Shown piece by piece: positions 1 through 7,940 of a DNA stretch of 64,000 bases. A model generated the notes under the pieces. The model had not been told where the DNA came from. It worked only from the letters and a program-made list of their open reading frames with translations, and made no database searches. The translations under genes were made by a program, and so were the position numbers. Each line of letters begins with the position of its first letter. Position 1 is the first letter of the stretch. This DNA is from Lachnospiraceae bacterium (GTDB lineage: Bacteria; Bacillota; Clostridia; Lachnospirales; Lachnospiraceae): contig JAAWAC010000007.1 of the NCBI GenBank assembly GCA_022791975.1, positions 1 to 64,000 on the forward strand. Direction: 5' to 3'.

Positions 1-140
1 CCTTCTGGGCTGTCTCTGGGATTCCGCTGTTTTTTAAGTCCCGCTTCATCCCCTCCACCGCCCCTACCCTAGAAGGCTTTTCGACCGCTCTCGCGCTCGT
101 AAATCCTTCTGGGCTGTCTCTGGGATTCCGCTGTTTTTTA
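1..140. repeat. Pair of identical 36-nt repeats flanking an inverted repeat, downstream of cysK
   Basis: Positions 1-36 and 105-140 are identical over 36 nt. Each ends, on the plus strand, in GGGATTCCGCTGTTTTTTA. Between them, AGAAGG (71-76) can pair with CCTTCT at the start of the second copy (105-110). The copies lie just past the cysK stop codon, so they form the 3' end of its transcript. A third copy of the same length sits at 21903-21938. I read them as dispersed intergenic repeats of REP type. The window starts inside this element, so its full extent is unknown. Confidence 0.75.
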
Positions 141-148
141 TGCCGCCA

Positions 149-1099
149 CTATTTTGTTTCAGTCCCGGTTTGTTTTGCAAATAAGGGGGTGGACAGATAG
201 TGTTCTCCTGTGTCCGGTAGCAGGGTCACAATGGTTTTTCCCTGATTTTCCGGACGCTTTGCCAGTTCAAAGGCTGCATACAGAGCCGCCCCCGCTGTGA
301 TTCCCACTAAGATCCCCTCCAGGGCTGCAAATTCCCGGGATAAGGTATAGGCATCCTCCTCCTGGACAGTTATCACCTCATCATATAGGCTGGTATCTAG
401 AATGTCCGGGATAAAGTTGGCCCCGATTCCCTGAAGGCCGTGAGGCCCGGCGATTCCGCAGGAGAGAAGGGGGGAACCCGATGGTTCCACTGCCACAATC
501 TTTACCTCACTGTTCTGTCCCTTTAAATATTTCCCCACACCAGTGAGAGTCCCGCCGGTTCCCACTCCTGCCACAAAAATATCCACATTTCCTTCCGTAT
601 CCTCCCAGATTTCTGGGCCCGTGGCCCCATAGTGAGCCTCCGGGTTTGCCGGGTTGGAAAATTGTCCAGGAATAAAGGCATGCTCCATGGAGGAAGCCAA
701 CTCTGCCGCCTTCTCTATGGCACCTGCCATTCCCTTGGCCCCTGGAGTCAGCACTACCTCTGCCCCGTAAGCCTTCAATAACTGCTGCCGCTCTATGCTC
801 ATAGTGTCCGGCATGGTTAAAATAACCCGATACCCGTAGGCTGCTCCCACGCTGGCCAGTCCAATGCCTGTATTCCCGCTGGTGGGCTCTATGATCACGC
901 TGTCCGGCTCTAGTTTTCCCTGTTCCTTGGCCCGCTCAATCATAGCCAGGGCCACTCTGTCCTTGGCGCTTCCGGCTGGATTGAAATACTCCAGTTTTGC
1001 TAAAATCGTCGCCTTTGCCCCCATTTTCTGTTCCAGACGCACCGGCTCCAGCAAGGGCGTTTTTCCAATCAATTCTGTTACACTTCGATAAACTGCCAT
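149..1099 (-). CDS. cysK: Cysteine synthase (O-acetylserine sulfhydrylase)
   Basis: Makes L-cysteine from O-acetylserine and sulfide using pyridoxal phosphate, in the cytoplasm. The 316-residue protein has the family landmarks: GSAKDRVA near residue 42, which carries the PLP lysine, the phosphate-cradle SGNTG near residue 75, and a GTGGTLTG loop near residue 180. Length matches CysK (about 310). The start at 1099 has AGGAGG six bases upstream. A longer in-frame start at 1129 lacks such a site. A promoter (1141-1169) lies close upstream. It stands alone, with REP-like repeats after the stop. CysK and the closely related CysM cannot be fully separated by eye, but the overall sequence is CysK-like. 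Confidence 0.93.
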   Translation of the reverse strand: MAVYRSVTELIGKTPLLEPVRLEQKMGAKATILAKLEYFNPAGSAKDRVALAMIERAKEQGKLEPDSVIIEPTSGNTGIGLASVGAAYGYRVILTMPDTMSIERQQLLKAYGAEVVLTPGAKGMAGAIEKAAELASSMEHAFIPGQFSNPANPEAHYGATGPEIWEDTEGNVDIFVAGVGTGGTLTGVGKYLKGQNSEVKIVAVEPSGSPLLSCGIAGPHGLQGIGANFIPDILDTSLYDEVITVQEEDAYTLSREFAALEGILVGITAGAALYAAFELAKRPENQGKTIVTLLPDTGEHYLSTPLFAKQTGTETK

Positions 1100-1140
1100 G
1101 CTTTCCCTCCTCTGGATATTCTCCCACACTTTTGTAGGTC

Positions 1141-1169
1141 ATTATACGACATTCTGCCATTTTTTGCAA
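1141..1169 (-). promoter_or_regulatory. Sigma-A promoter of cysK
   Basis: On the minus strand TTGCAA (1164-1169) and TATAAT (1141-1146) are separated by 17 bp. The predicted transcript starts about 35 nt before the chosen cysK start. No T-box or other leader structure fits in that distance. Confidence 0.8.
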
Positions 1170-1225
1170 TCTTTTTGCAAATCCCTGCTATGCTTTTGCG
1201 TCATAGAGCCCGCCAATAAGAAAAT

Positions 1226-2074
1226 CTATGCCTGTGCCGGCACTCGCTCTCGATCCGGGTGCTCCCCAGACCATCCCACCTGAGGAAGGGTCAAAAGCTG
1301 ATACATATCATCTCTTTCTATCTCAAACTGAAAGACATCTAGATTCTGCCGCATCCGCTCCCATGAAGAGGACTTTGGCAAAGGCAGAACTCCGCACTGG
1401 AGAGCAAATCGAATGCACAGCTGCGCCACAGAGACCTGGTATTTTTCTGCCATCTCCACCAGCAGCGGCTCCTTCATTACCCGCCCCCGCCCCATAGGAC
1501 TCCATGCCGACACCTGAATTCCCTGGTTCCGGCAAAAGTCCACGGTTGTCTTTTGAATATAGCCAGGATGAAACTCTATCTGATTTATCACCGGAAAAAT
1601 GGAGGTGTTCTCCAATAGAAAATTCAGATGATGGGGAAGAAAGTTGCTCACACCAATGGCCCGCACTCTCCCCTGCCTATAAAACTCTTCCATAGCCCGC
1701 CAGGTTTCCAAAAGCAACGTTCTCCAGTCCGCCTGTAAATCCTTGGGTCTGGGCCAATGGACCAGATACAGATCCAGATAATCCGTTTCCAAATTTTTAC
1801 AGGAAGTTTCAAAGTCCTCCCGGGTGGTGGAATAGCCCAGCCTCTCCCGCCAGACCTTGGAGCACAAAAACAAATCCTCCCGAGGTACCCCGCTCTCCCC
1901 AATAGCCCTTCCCACCGCCTGCTCATTCCCGTAGATGCTGGCCGTATCCAGATAGCGGTAGCCTGCCTCTATTGCCTGACGAATAATGTCCGCATTCTCT
2001 CCGTCCGTTGTCTTATAAGTTCCAAATCCAATGACTGGTATTTCCACTTGATTTCTCAATAGAAAGGTATCCAT
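1226..2074 (-). CDS. Aldo/keto reductase
   Basis: NAD(P)H-dependent carbonyl reductase of the aldo/keto reductase superfamily, closest by eye to the 2,5-diketo-gluconate reductase type (AKR5). The 282-residue protein shows the catalytic tetrad in order: Asp and Tyr in LDTASIYGNE, Lys in LCSKVW and His in LYLVHWPRP. A late SKSSSWERMRQN segment matches the cofactor-phosphate region. The start at 2074 has a strong AGGAGG site. A longer frame to 2137 runs past the promoter (2109-2137) and is rejected. It is monocistronic, and the substrate cannot be told from sequence. Confidence 0.9.
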   Translation of the reverse strand: MDTFLLRNQVEIPVIGFGTYKTTDGENADIIRQAIEAGYRYLDTASIYGNEQAVGRAIGESGVPREDLFLCSKVWRERLGYSTTREDFETSCKNLETDYLDLYLVHWPRPKDLQADWRTLLLETWRAMEEFYRQGRVRAIGVSNFLPHHLNFLLENTSIFPVINQIEFHPGYIQKTTVDFCRNQGIQVSAWSPMGRGRVMKEPLLVEMAEKYQVSVAQLCIRFALQCGVLPLPKSSSWERMRQNLDVFQFEIERDDMYQLLTLPQVGWSGEHPDRERVPAQA

Positions 2075-2108
2075 AAGTCCTCCTCCTTTCAGCATGTATT
2101 GCACTTGC

Positions 2109-2137
2109 ATTATACGGGGATTGGGAAAAAAAGTCAA
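2109..2137 (-). promoter_or_regulatory. Sigma-A promoter of the aldo/keto reductase
   Basis: On the minus strand TTGACT (2132-2137) and TATAAT (2109-2114) are 17 bp apart, close to the gene start at 2074. The position of the -10 box excludes the in-frame start at 2137. Confidence 0.85.
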
Positions 2138-2166
2138 TCATTCGAATGTGATGTCCACAGAGTCTT

Positions 2167-2463
2167 TTAGAAGACTGTACTGGAATTTGTTGCTCCAGAA
2201 TTTCCATTCTGTACTGTAACCTCCACCTTTGCATAGATAAAATCCACATTACATTCGCCCATGGAAACTCCATCTGAAATGTCAGAAAGACAAATTTCCT
2301 CCATGGAAATATCATTCACAGCCCGCTTATTTTTTGATGCTGTAACGCAACAGAGATAGGCATCACCTAATTCCAATCGTAATGAAAGTAACCGATTCCT
2401 ACCACATAAAAAAGCTCTCTCTTTAACAGCCAATCTAAAATTATGGCAATCAATATTTGATTT
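2167..2463 (-). pseudogene. Unrecognised open stretch, probably a gene fragment
   Basis: About 98 codons are open on the minus strand between stops at 2464-2466 and 2167-2169. The only candidate initiator in the upstream part is a TTG at 2433 with no ribosome site. The translation is not low-complexity and includes segments such as MEEICLSDISDG and VDFIYAKVEVTV, which look like real protein. I do not recognise a family. The stretch is AT-rich compared with cysK and lies in a 480-bp gap. It is probably the 3' remnant of a lost gene. It could also be chance coding. Confidence 0.25.
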
Positions 2464-2466
2464 TCA

Positions 2467-2621
2467 TCTATTTCCTTCCATACTCCTGAATGCTCTGTTT
2501 ACTCATCCACTTCCAGTGAACAAAAAGAGCACAGTAGCAACGTACAGATATAAAAAACAGTTATGATTTTTTGAAATTTATGTTATATTGTCAATAATAA
2601 AAAGCAAGGAGATATTGGAAC
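2467..2621. other. Intergenic, no gene seen
   Basis: AT-rich sequence upstream of the CPBP gene. I see no coding frame, RNA or clear terminator. A TTGAAA (2571-2576) and AATAAT (2593-2598) pair exists, but it would start transcription almost on top of the ribosome site, so I do not call it a promoter. Confidence 0.4.
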
Positions 2622-3284
2622 ATGAATGAGAATCCTTTGAAAATTAAGAATGCTATCCTATGGGTAGCTGCTTATTTGGGTGTTATGCTTTTTTATACCT
2701 TTTTAAATATAGCAATCTGGAGGAAATTTTTTCCAAATTATGCAGAATGGATCCATCTCACCGTTATAATCTTATGTGTAACAGCATTTATACGTCTACT
2801 CAAAAAACATTACCAACTACATCTCCTGTCAAACATAACTCCAGCGGGAATTTTTTTGGCTGTTCTTTGTTCCATTTCGTTTATTCTCCTTTTGGACAAA
2901 GGCTTAGACCCTGTGTTTGAAAGGATTTTTCCACAAAGTGAACAGGACTATCTGGAGACCCTACAAGGTCTTATAAATTCGCCTGTGACAAGCTTGCTTT
3001 ACGTATGTGTCCTTACACCCATCATAGAAGAAATTTTGATGAGAGGGTTTGTGTTGGGAGGATTAAAAAATACATATGGGGTTACAAGGGCATTGATGAT
3101 TTCTGCTCTGCTCTTTGCAATCCTTCATTTTAATATGGTACAGACCCTGTCTGCCTTTGTATGTGGCATTCTATTGGGACTACTTTATATCAAAACAAAC
3201 TCCATTCCCTGTTGTATCCTTGCCCATGGTATCTATAACTTTGTATCCTTTGTTGCATTGCTTTTTCCCTATATGGACAAATAA
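2622..3284 (+). CDS. CPBP-family intramembrane metalloprotease
   Basis: Membrane protease of the CAAX/bacteriocin-immunity (CPBP, Abi) family. The 220-residue protein has several hydrophobic segments (about 10-30, 40-57, 70-90, 120-135, 155-185, 195-215). The motifs expected in the bilayer are present: EEILMRG near residue 137 (the EExxxR motif), FAILHFN near 168 and HGIYN near 205. These supply the Glu and His residues of the active site. The start has AAGGAG upstream. It stands alone on the plus strand between minus-strand genes, in AT-rich DNA with gene debris on both sides, so it may be acquired. Family members process prenylated peptides, give immunity to own bacteriocins or act in signalling. 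Nothing nearby says which applies here. Confidence 0.85.
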   Translation: MNENPLKIKNAILWVAAYLGVMLFYTFLNIAIWRKFFPNYAEWIHLTVIILCVTAFIRLLKKHYQLHLLSNITPAGIFLAVLCSISFILLLDKGLDPVFERIFPQSEQDYLETLQGLINSPVTSLLYVCVLTPIIEEILMRGFVLGGLKNTYGVTRALMISALLFAILHFNMVQTLSAFVCGILLGLLYIKTNSIPCCILAHGIYNFVSFVALLFPYMDK

Positions 3285-3381
3285 AATCGGACGAAATATC
3301 CTTTGGTTCCAGCTGCCAATGCCAGTATAGGCTCTCACATCATGAGAAATACAAGAGAGAAAACAAAAATGCCCTGCATTT

Positions 3382-3561
3382 TTACAGGACATTTCTGCCA
3401 GTATACATTAATGTGCGTTCCAAAGGGATTTGACCCATGGGATTGGCCATTTAATATTTGCTGTTCTCTTGCAGCCATTGGGCAACTGCAAGATATGCCT
3501 CTTTGATCTTGGGAAAATCGCCTGTTCTAACCCTTTTATCACCACCCTTTGCGTAGCAGCG
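3382..3561 (-). pseudogene. Decayed reading frame in frame with the metal ATPase, possibly a GyrI-like domain remnant
   Basis: Directly after the ATPase stop (3562-3564) the same frame continues through protein-like sequence (GDFPKIKEAY, AVAQWLQENSKY). It is cut once by TAA at 3451-3453, then resumes with MANPMGQIPLERT and ends at TAA 3382-3384. The pattern of a helix with AYxxxxxWLxEN, then a short loop and a second strand, resembles the C-terminal part of GyrI-like effector domains found in AraC and MerR regulators. That match is a visual impression, not a search result. No start codon or ribosome site serves it. I read it as a remnant; a chance frame is possible. Confidence 0.35.
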
Positions 3562-6225
3562 CTATTTCTTATACAAAATCCGGATGGAATTCATCACACA
3601 CAACATCGCCACCCCTGTGTCGGCAAACACAGCCATCCACATATTGGCAAAGCCGGCCAGACCTAAAATCATAACAGCCACCTTGATTACCAGGGCAAAC
3701 ACCACATTCTGGACAGCAATGCGGCTTGCGCTGCGGGCAATGGAAATGGACTGGGGGATGGACTCCACGCTGGCTGTCATAAAAACTGCATCTGCCGCCT
3801 CAATCGCTGCGTCCGCACCGCTACCCATGGCCGCCCCCACATCGGCACCAGCCAGCACGGGCGCATCGTTAATACCGTCCCCCACAAACATTACGGCTCC
3901 CCGCTGCTCCCGGATTTCTGTGAGGATACGCAGCTTATCCTGGGGAAGAAGCTTAGCATACACCTGATCAATGCCGGTTTCTCTGGCTACCGCCTCTGCG
4001 CTGTCTCTGGAGTCTCCCGTAAGCATAACCGTATGGAGCCCCATTTTTTTCAGGCGATGCACGGCTTCTTCTGCATCCGCTTTGATGGTGTCGGAGATGC
4101 GGAAAAATCCTGTAAGCTGTCCGTTGACAGACAGATATACTTCCGCACCCTGCCCCTTGCTCTCTATGCCCTCAATACGGATTCCATGAGTGTCCATAAG
4201 CTTCTGATTTCCACACAGGACTGTCCCCACGGAAAGCTTTGCCTCTATGCCATGCCCGGCAATTTCCTCCAGAGAGACAGGCTCCTCCAAGGTCAGACCC
4301 TTCTGGGCTGCTGCCGCCACAATGCTTCCTGCAATGGGATGGGTGGAATGCTGCTCACAGCTGGCGCATATGCCAAGAAGCTCTTCCTCCGAATATGTGC
4401 CTGTGGAAATCACCTGCTGTAGCCGGAAATTTCCCTCTGTGACTGTTCCGGTCTTATCCATAACAACCACCTGTAGGCGGCTGAGAGCCTCCATAGCAAC
4501 CCCACCTTTAAACAAGATTCCCTTTTGAGATCCCGCGCCAATGCCAGAGAAGAAGGCAAGAGGAACGCTGAGCACAAGGGCGCAAGGGCAACTCATTACC
4601 AGGAATGTCAGGGCTGTATATATCCAATAATTCCAGTTCCCCGTAATCAGGGAGGGCACTACCGCAGTTCCCAGAGCCAGTACCACCACCACGGGTGTAT
4701 AAACCTTGCAAAACCGGGTGATAAACCGATCGATCCGTGGCTTACTAGCGGCCGCATTTTCCACAGATTCCATGATTCGAGTCACCATGGACTCCTCCAA
4801 GGGTTTTTCCACACGGATCTTTAATTGTCCGGAGGTATTGACACAGCCTGAGGTCACCTCATCTCCCTCTGTCACAGACATTGGCACCGGCTCACCGGTA
4901 ATGGGGGAGGTATCCAGCCGACTCTCTCCCTCCAGAATCACGCCATCCAGGGGAATTCTGTCCCCAGGACGAATGAGTAGCACATCTCCCACCTGAGCCT
5001 CCTGGGCAGGAATCACCTGTATTTTCTCATCCAAAACCAGATTTACTACCTCTGGGCGCATATCCACGGCATCCATAATCTGGCCCCGACTGCGCTCCAC
5101 AGCTCTGTGCTCAAAATATTCTCCCATCCGGTAAAACAGCATCACTCCCACAGCCTCTGGATACTCCCCGATGGCAAAAGCTCCCAAGGTGGCAATTCCC
5201 ATCAGAAAGTTTTCATCAAACAGCTGTCCATGGGAAATATTCCGCGCTGCCTCCAAAAGCACCTCTCCCCCTAAAATCACATAGGCTATCACATATACAG
5301 CCAGAACAGGGAGCGGCCCCAAATCCAGGGCCCCCAGCCCTAGAGCCGCTGCAAAAAATGCAGCTCCCAGCAAAATCTTGATAAGTTCCCTCTTCTCTTT
5401 GGAGTTATGAGCCTTTTCTCCTGCCTCCTTTGTGGACGCAGCTGCTGCCGTCTGGTGAGAAAGGATTTCCCCTCCATTCTGTTTCCTGGAAGTCTTCGCC
5501 TCTCTGCCCCCTGGGGCAGTCTCTCTTCGTCGGACAATTACCTGGGACTCGATGGATGTACAGATCCGCTGAATCTCCTGTAGGTAAGCCTCCGGATTTT
5601 CCCCCGTTACCCGCAACTGCCTGGTGGCATAGGTTATAACCGCCTCCTCCACACCAGGCAGCTCCCCGATGCGCTCCTCCATCTTAGCTGCACAGTGGGC
5701 ACAGCCGAGATTTTCCAGAATAAACACAACCCGCCTTCCTGTGGCTGTATGACGGTGACTTTTTTGACTGTGGTCATGATCATGGCCACCACTTACATGA
5801 CTGTGGTCATGACCGCAACCACACTCCGCTTCGTGTTCCCCGTGGGCATGATCATGGCCGCAACCGCACTCCGCTTCGTGCTCCCCGGGATCATCATGAT
5901 GACCACCACAGTCATGGCCGCAGCCACACCCCGCTCCGTGCTCCTTATGGGCATGATCATGGCCGCAACCACATCCTGCTTCGTGCTCCTCCTGGTCATG
6001 GCCGTAGCCACACTCCGCTCCGTGCTCCCCGTGGGCATGATCATGGCCGCAACCGCATTCCGCCCCCTGTTCCTTATGATCATGATGGTGCTCATGCTCG
6101 TGATGATGCCCATCGCCCCCATGACTGGGATCATGACCGCAATCACATTCCGCTCCGTGCTCATGGATATCCTGTAAATTTTTTCCAAATCCTGATTCCG
6201 GAAGCCTCTGTCCTTTTTCCAGCAT
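3562..6225 (-). CDS. cadA: P1B-type heavy-metal ATPase with long His/Cys repeat tail
   Basis: ATP-driven exporter of soft divalent metals (Zn, Cd or Pb) in the cytoplasmic membrane. At 887 residues it is long for the family (about 620-750) because of a tail at residues 21-160. The tail has seven C-x-C-G-H-D-like units at residues 27, 57, 72, 85, 100, 120 and 135, separated by HDHAH-type runs. One HMA domain follows with GCAHC at 174-178. The pump core has TGEPVP, the transmembrane CPC motif that marks P1B pumps (with a Zn/Cd-type SCPCALVLSVP context), DKTGTVTEG with the phosphorylated Asp, the HP motif in THPIAGS, and GDGINDAPVL. AAGGAGG sits seven bases before the start. It is monocistronic with an operator-like palindrome at its promoter, but no regulator gene is adjacent. 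Metal preference between Zn and Cd is not decided by sequence alone. Confidence 0.92.
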   Translation of the reverse strand: MLEKGQRLPESGFGKNLQDIHEHGAECDCGHDPSHGGDGHHHEHEHHHDHKEQGAECGCGHDHAHGEHGAECGYGHDQEEHEAGCGCGHDHAHKEHGAGCGCGHDCGGHHDDPGEHEAECGCGHDHAHGEHEAECGCGHDHSHVSGGHDHDHSQKSHRHTATGRRVVFILENLGCAHCAAKMEERIGELPGVEEAVITYATRQLRVTGENPEAYLQEIQRICTSIESQVIVRRRETAPGGREAKTSRKQNGGEILSHQTAAAASTKEAGEKAHNSKEKRELIKILLGAAFFAAALGLGALDLGPLPVLAVYVIAYVILGGEVLLEAARNISHGQLFDENFLMGIATLGAFAIGEYPEAVGVMLFYRMGEYFEHRAVERSRGQIMDAVDMRPEVVNLVLDEKIQVIPAQEAQVGDVLLIRPGDRIPLDGVILEGESRLDTSPITGEPVPMSVTEGDEVTSGCVNTSGQLKIRVEKPLEESMVTRIMESVENAAASKPRIDRFITRFCKVYTPVVVVLALGTAVVPSLITGNWNYWIYTALTFLVMSCPCALVLSVPLAFFSGIGAGSQKGILFKGGVAMEALSRLQVVVMDKTGTVTEGNFRLQQVISTGTYSEEELLGICASCEQHSTHPIAGSIVAAAAQKGLTLEEPVSLEEIAGHGIEAKLSVGTVLCGNQKLMDTHGIRIEGIESKGQGAEVYLSVNGQLTGFFRISDTIKADAEEAVHRLKKMGLHTVMLTGDSRDSAEAVARETGIDQVYAKLLPQDKLRILTEIREQRGAVMFVGDGINDAPVLAGADVGAAMGSGADAAIEAADAVFMTASVESIPQSISIARSASRIAVQNVVFALVIKVAVMILGLAGFANMWMAVFADTGVAMLCVMNSIRILYKK
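5746..6165 (-). repeat. His/Cys-rich tandem repeats inside the metal ATPase gene
   Basis: Seven imperfect units of about 45 nt (15 codons), some irregularly spaced, encode variations of EHGAECGCGHDHAHG. The region is fully in frame. Its strong periodicity also opens long antisense frames, which I treat as shadows. Copy number is likely to vary between strains by slippage or recombination. Confidence 0.85.
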
Positions 6226-6264
6226 CCTATAACCTCCTTACTTCTATTTCCTCTATATCTTAAT

Positions 6265-6284
6265 ATATGTTTATCTGCTCATAT
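6265..6284 (-). promoter_or_regulatory. Candidate ArsR/SmtB-type operator of the metal ATPase
   Basis: A 20-bp imperfect palindrome, ATATGAGCA-GA-TAAACATAT on the minus strand, lies just downstream of the -10 box and over the expected transcript start. Its arms fit the general ATATGAxCA-N2-TGxTCATAT layout of metal-sensing ArsR/SmtB repressors (CzrA, SmtB). This assignment is by pattern only. Confidence 0.5.
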
Positions 6285-6287
6285 GTT

Positions 6288-6317
6288 AATATAATCACAT
6301 TTTTAGGAATTTGTCAA
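6288..6317 (-). promoter_or_regulatory. Promoter of the metal ATPase
   Basis: On the minus strand TTGACA (6312-6317) is followed after 17 or 18 bp by TTATAT or TATATT (6288-6294). The start site would fall near 6281, inside the palindrome, which is the usual arrangement for repression by steric block. Confidence 0.75.
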
Positions 6318-6455
6318 GAAAAACCTGCCCTTTCAATGATTTTTCTCTGCGCTTTCATGGACTCTTCCCATCCATTCCCCTTTTCCCAGGAATGTCCATG
6401 ACCTGCAAGAGATAAACCACCCGTATGTCAAGCCCACGACAAAAAATCTTTAATC

Positions 6456-6497
6456 AAAAATTCCCCATTGCAACGTTAAAAATGTTGTGGGGAATTC
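6456..6497 (-). terminator. Rho-independent terminator of the restriction-modification genes
   Basis: On the minus strand AATTCCCCA and CAAC pair with GTTG and TGGGGAATT with a small bulge, followed by TTTTTGATT. It lies just after the specificity-gene stop at 6502. Confidence 0.75.
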
Positions 6498-6501
6498 TTA
6501 T

Positions 6502-7896
6502 TTATAGGTTACTTAACCAATTCATTGCTGTTTTCTCGTCTTTCTCTATCGCCATTTCCACAGCCTGTTTTGCTTTTTCCAAAAGTTCTTTACTTTCTCT
6601 ACGTAAAGAAAAACTATCCTGAATTTTATAAGAAATTTGCTCTTGCTTGTCAATTGGCAACCATGGAATGACTACCTTTTCAATTTCAGATGGCTTCCAG
6701 TGTTGAATAATTGATCCACCCGCATCCCTCTCAGCTTGCATTTTTACTATCAGTGAATTTAGTACCAATGTTAAATAATCTGGCAGAAACTGGTCGGTTT
6801 TAAGCTCTAAATGCACAATAGCACCCGAAGTCACAATATCCGAGTCTTTTTCTACCTTATATGCAATACCCACACTGCCATCTTTTGAAAGCAAAATAGT
6901 ATCCTTTTTAGGTTGCAAATTCATATGTGCAAATGGTATTCTATTCAAATGAATTTCCGGATCAGAAAGTCCATATTTGGATAAATCTGACACACGAACA
7001 AAGGGAATGCCTACAGAAAGGTATTCGTTGCTACCTGGTTCTACAGATTTTTTAATCCAAACGAGATCGCCTAAAAGATACGTTTTCACCGCTGATAGCT
7101 TTACAAACAGAGTATCATACTTTGTTTGATAATATTCTGCATCCAATCTGCCGCTTGTACCGAAGCTCTCAGTAAAACTTTTAGTTGCAACCTTTTCTAG
7201 TGAAGGTGTAAAATCACCCATCGCCAATTCATTTAACAACATCTGTTCCGCTTGAGCATATTGTTCCAATGAACATTGAAACATTTTATAGACTTTATTT
7301 ACCATCTCTTTGATTAACAGTTGAAAGTCATTTGATAATAAACAGATTTGTATTTGACCGAAATCTTCCAATATCAATCCTGTTTGACCAGCTCCACGCC
7401 TAAATTTTTGAATTTGACTTTGTCCAAATTTTGATTTCAAATATATTGCCACATACTCAGGAATAATACCTTTGCTTCTTAATATTGCCAGTTTACAACT
7501 ACAAGTTGATTTTTGTTCTGATGAAACCATTGCAATATTTCCAATAATTGCTCCTACAATAGAAATTAAAATATCTCCCTTTTGTAAGTGTGAACGCTTT
7601 AACATAGGCATATTATAAACTTTTTCTGGTATTGTAAGCGGCATCGGGGTTTGTTCAATAAAGAAATTATATATATCGCCTCCTCGATAATAAGGGATCT
7701 GATTTTCACTAAAGTGCTCGCTAATTGACATATGGTTTCCATCTGAAACATTAAAACATTCCGTCACTAACAGTGTTTTCTTTTTCAGCAATATCTCTGC
7801 AAGATGAATGTTAATTTTAGAGTAAAATTCCGCATCAATCCTATGAGTACGCTCCAATTCAGATAACATAATTTCGCTGCATTCCAGCCCATCCAT
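6502..7896 (-). CDS. Restriction-modification specificity subunit (HsdS-like)
   Basis: DNA-recognition subunit that would pair with the fused nuclease-methylase encoded upstream. The 464-residue protein has two target-recognition halves. Each opens with a similar signature (HRIDAEFYSKI near 18, GRLDAEYYQTKY near 250) and ends in a helical spacer (near 205-235 and 425-455), as in type I HsdS and BcgIB. Both halves carry LKKGD/LQKGD-like loops preceding ILIS or ILLS strands. The start is ATG at 7896 with AGGA just before it; TTG at 7899 is an alternative. It follows the partner gene by 44 bp and shares its promoter and the terminator at 6456. Base composition is AT-rich compared with genes at 0-2 and 12.7-35 kb. 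Confidence 0.88.
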   Translation of the reverse strand: MDGLECSEIMLSELERTHRIDAEFYSKINIHLAEILLKKKTLLVTECFNVSDGNHMSISEHFSENQIPYYRGGDIYNFFIEQTPMPLTIPEKVYNMPMLKRSHLQKGDILISIVGAIIGNIAMVSSEQKSTCSCKLAILRSKGIIPEYVAIYLKSKFGQSQIQKFRRGAGQTGLILEDFGQIQICLLSNDFQLLIKEMVNKVYKMFQCSLEQYAQAEQMLLNELAMGDFTPSLEKVATKSFTESFGTSGRLDAEYYQTKYDTLFVKLSAVKTYLLGDLVWIKKSVEPGSNEYLSVGIPFVRVSDLSKYGLSDPEIHLNRIPFAHMNLQPKKDTILLSKDGSVGIAYKVEKDSDIVTSGAIVHLELKTDQFLPDYLTLVLNSLIVKMQAERDAGGSIIQHWKPSEIEKVVIPWLPIDKQEQISYKIQDSFSLRRESKELLEKAKQAVEMAIEKDEKTAMNWLSNL

Positions 7897-7940
7897 CAAA
7901 GTCCTATATCTGGATTCATTGAAAGGTTCAATAGATGGGC

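Noticed and set aside
2571-2598. TTGAAA-N16-AATAAT as the promoter of the CPBP gene
   Set aside because: Transcription would begin at or within the ribosome site, leaving no leader.
5746-6177. Long antisense open frames and array-like periodicity opposite the His/Cys tail
   Set aside because: The period is 45 nt with coding-frame variation and no spacers, so it is neither a CRISPR array nor separate genes. The antisense frames follow from the repeat composition.
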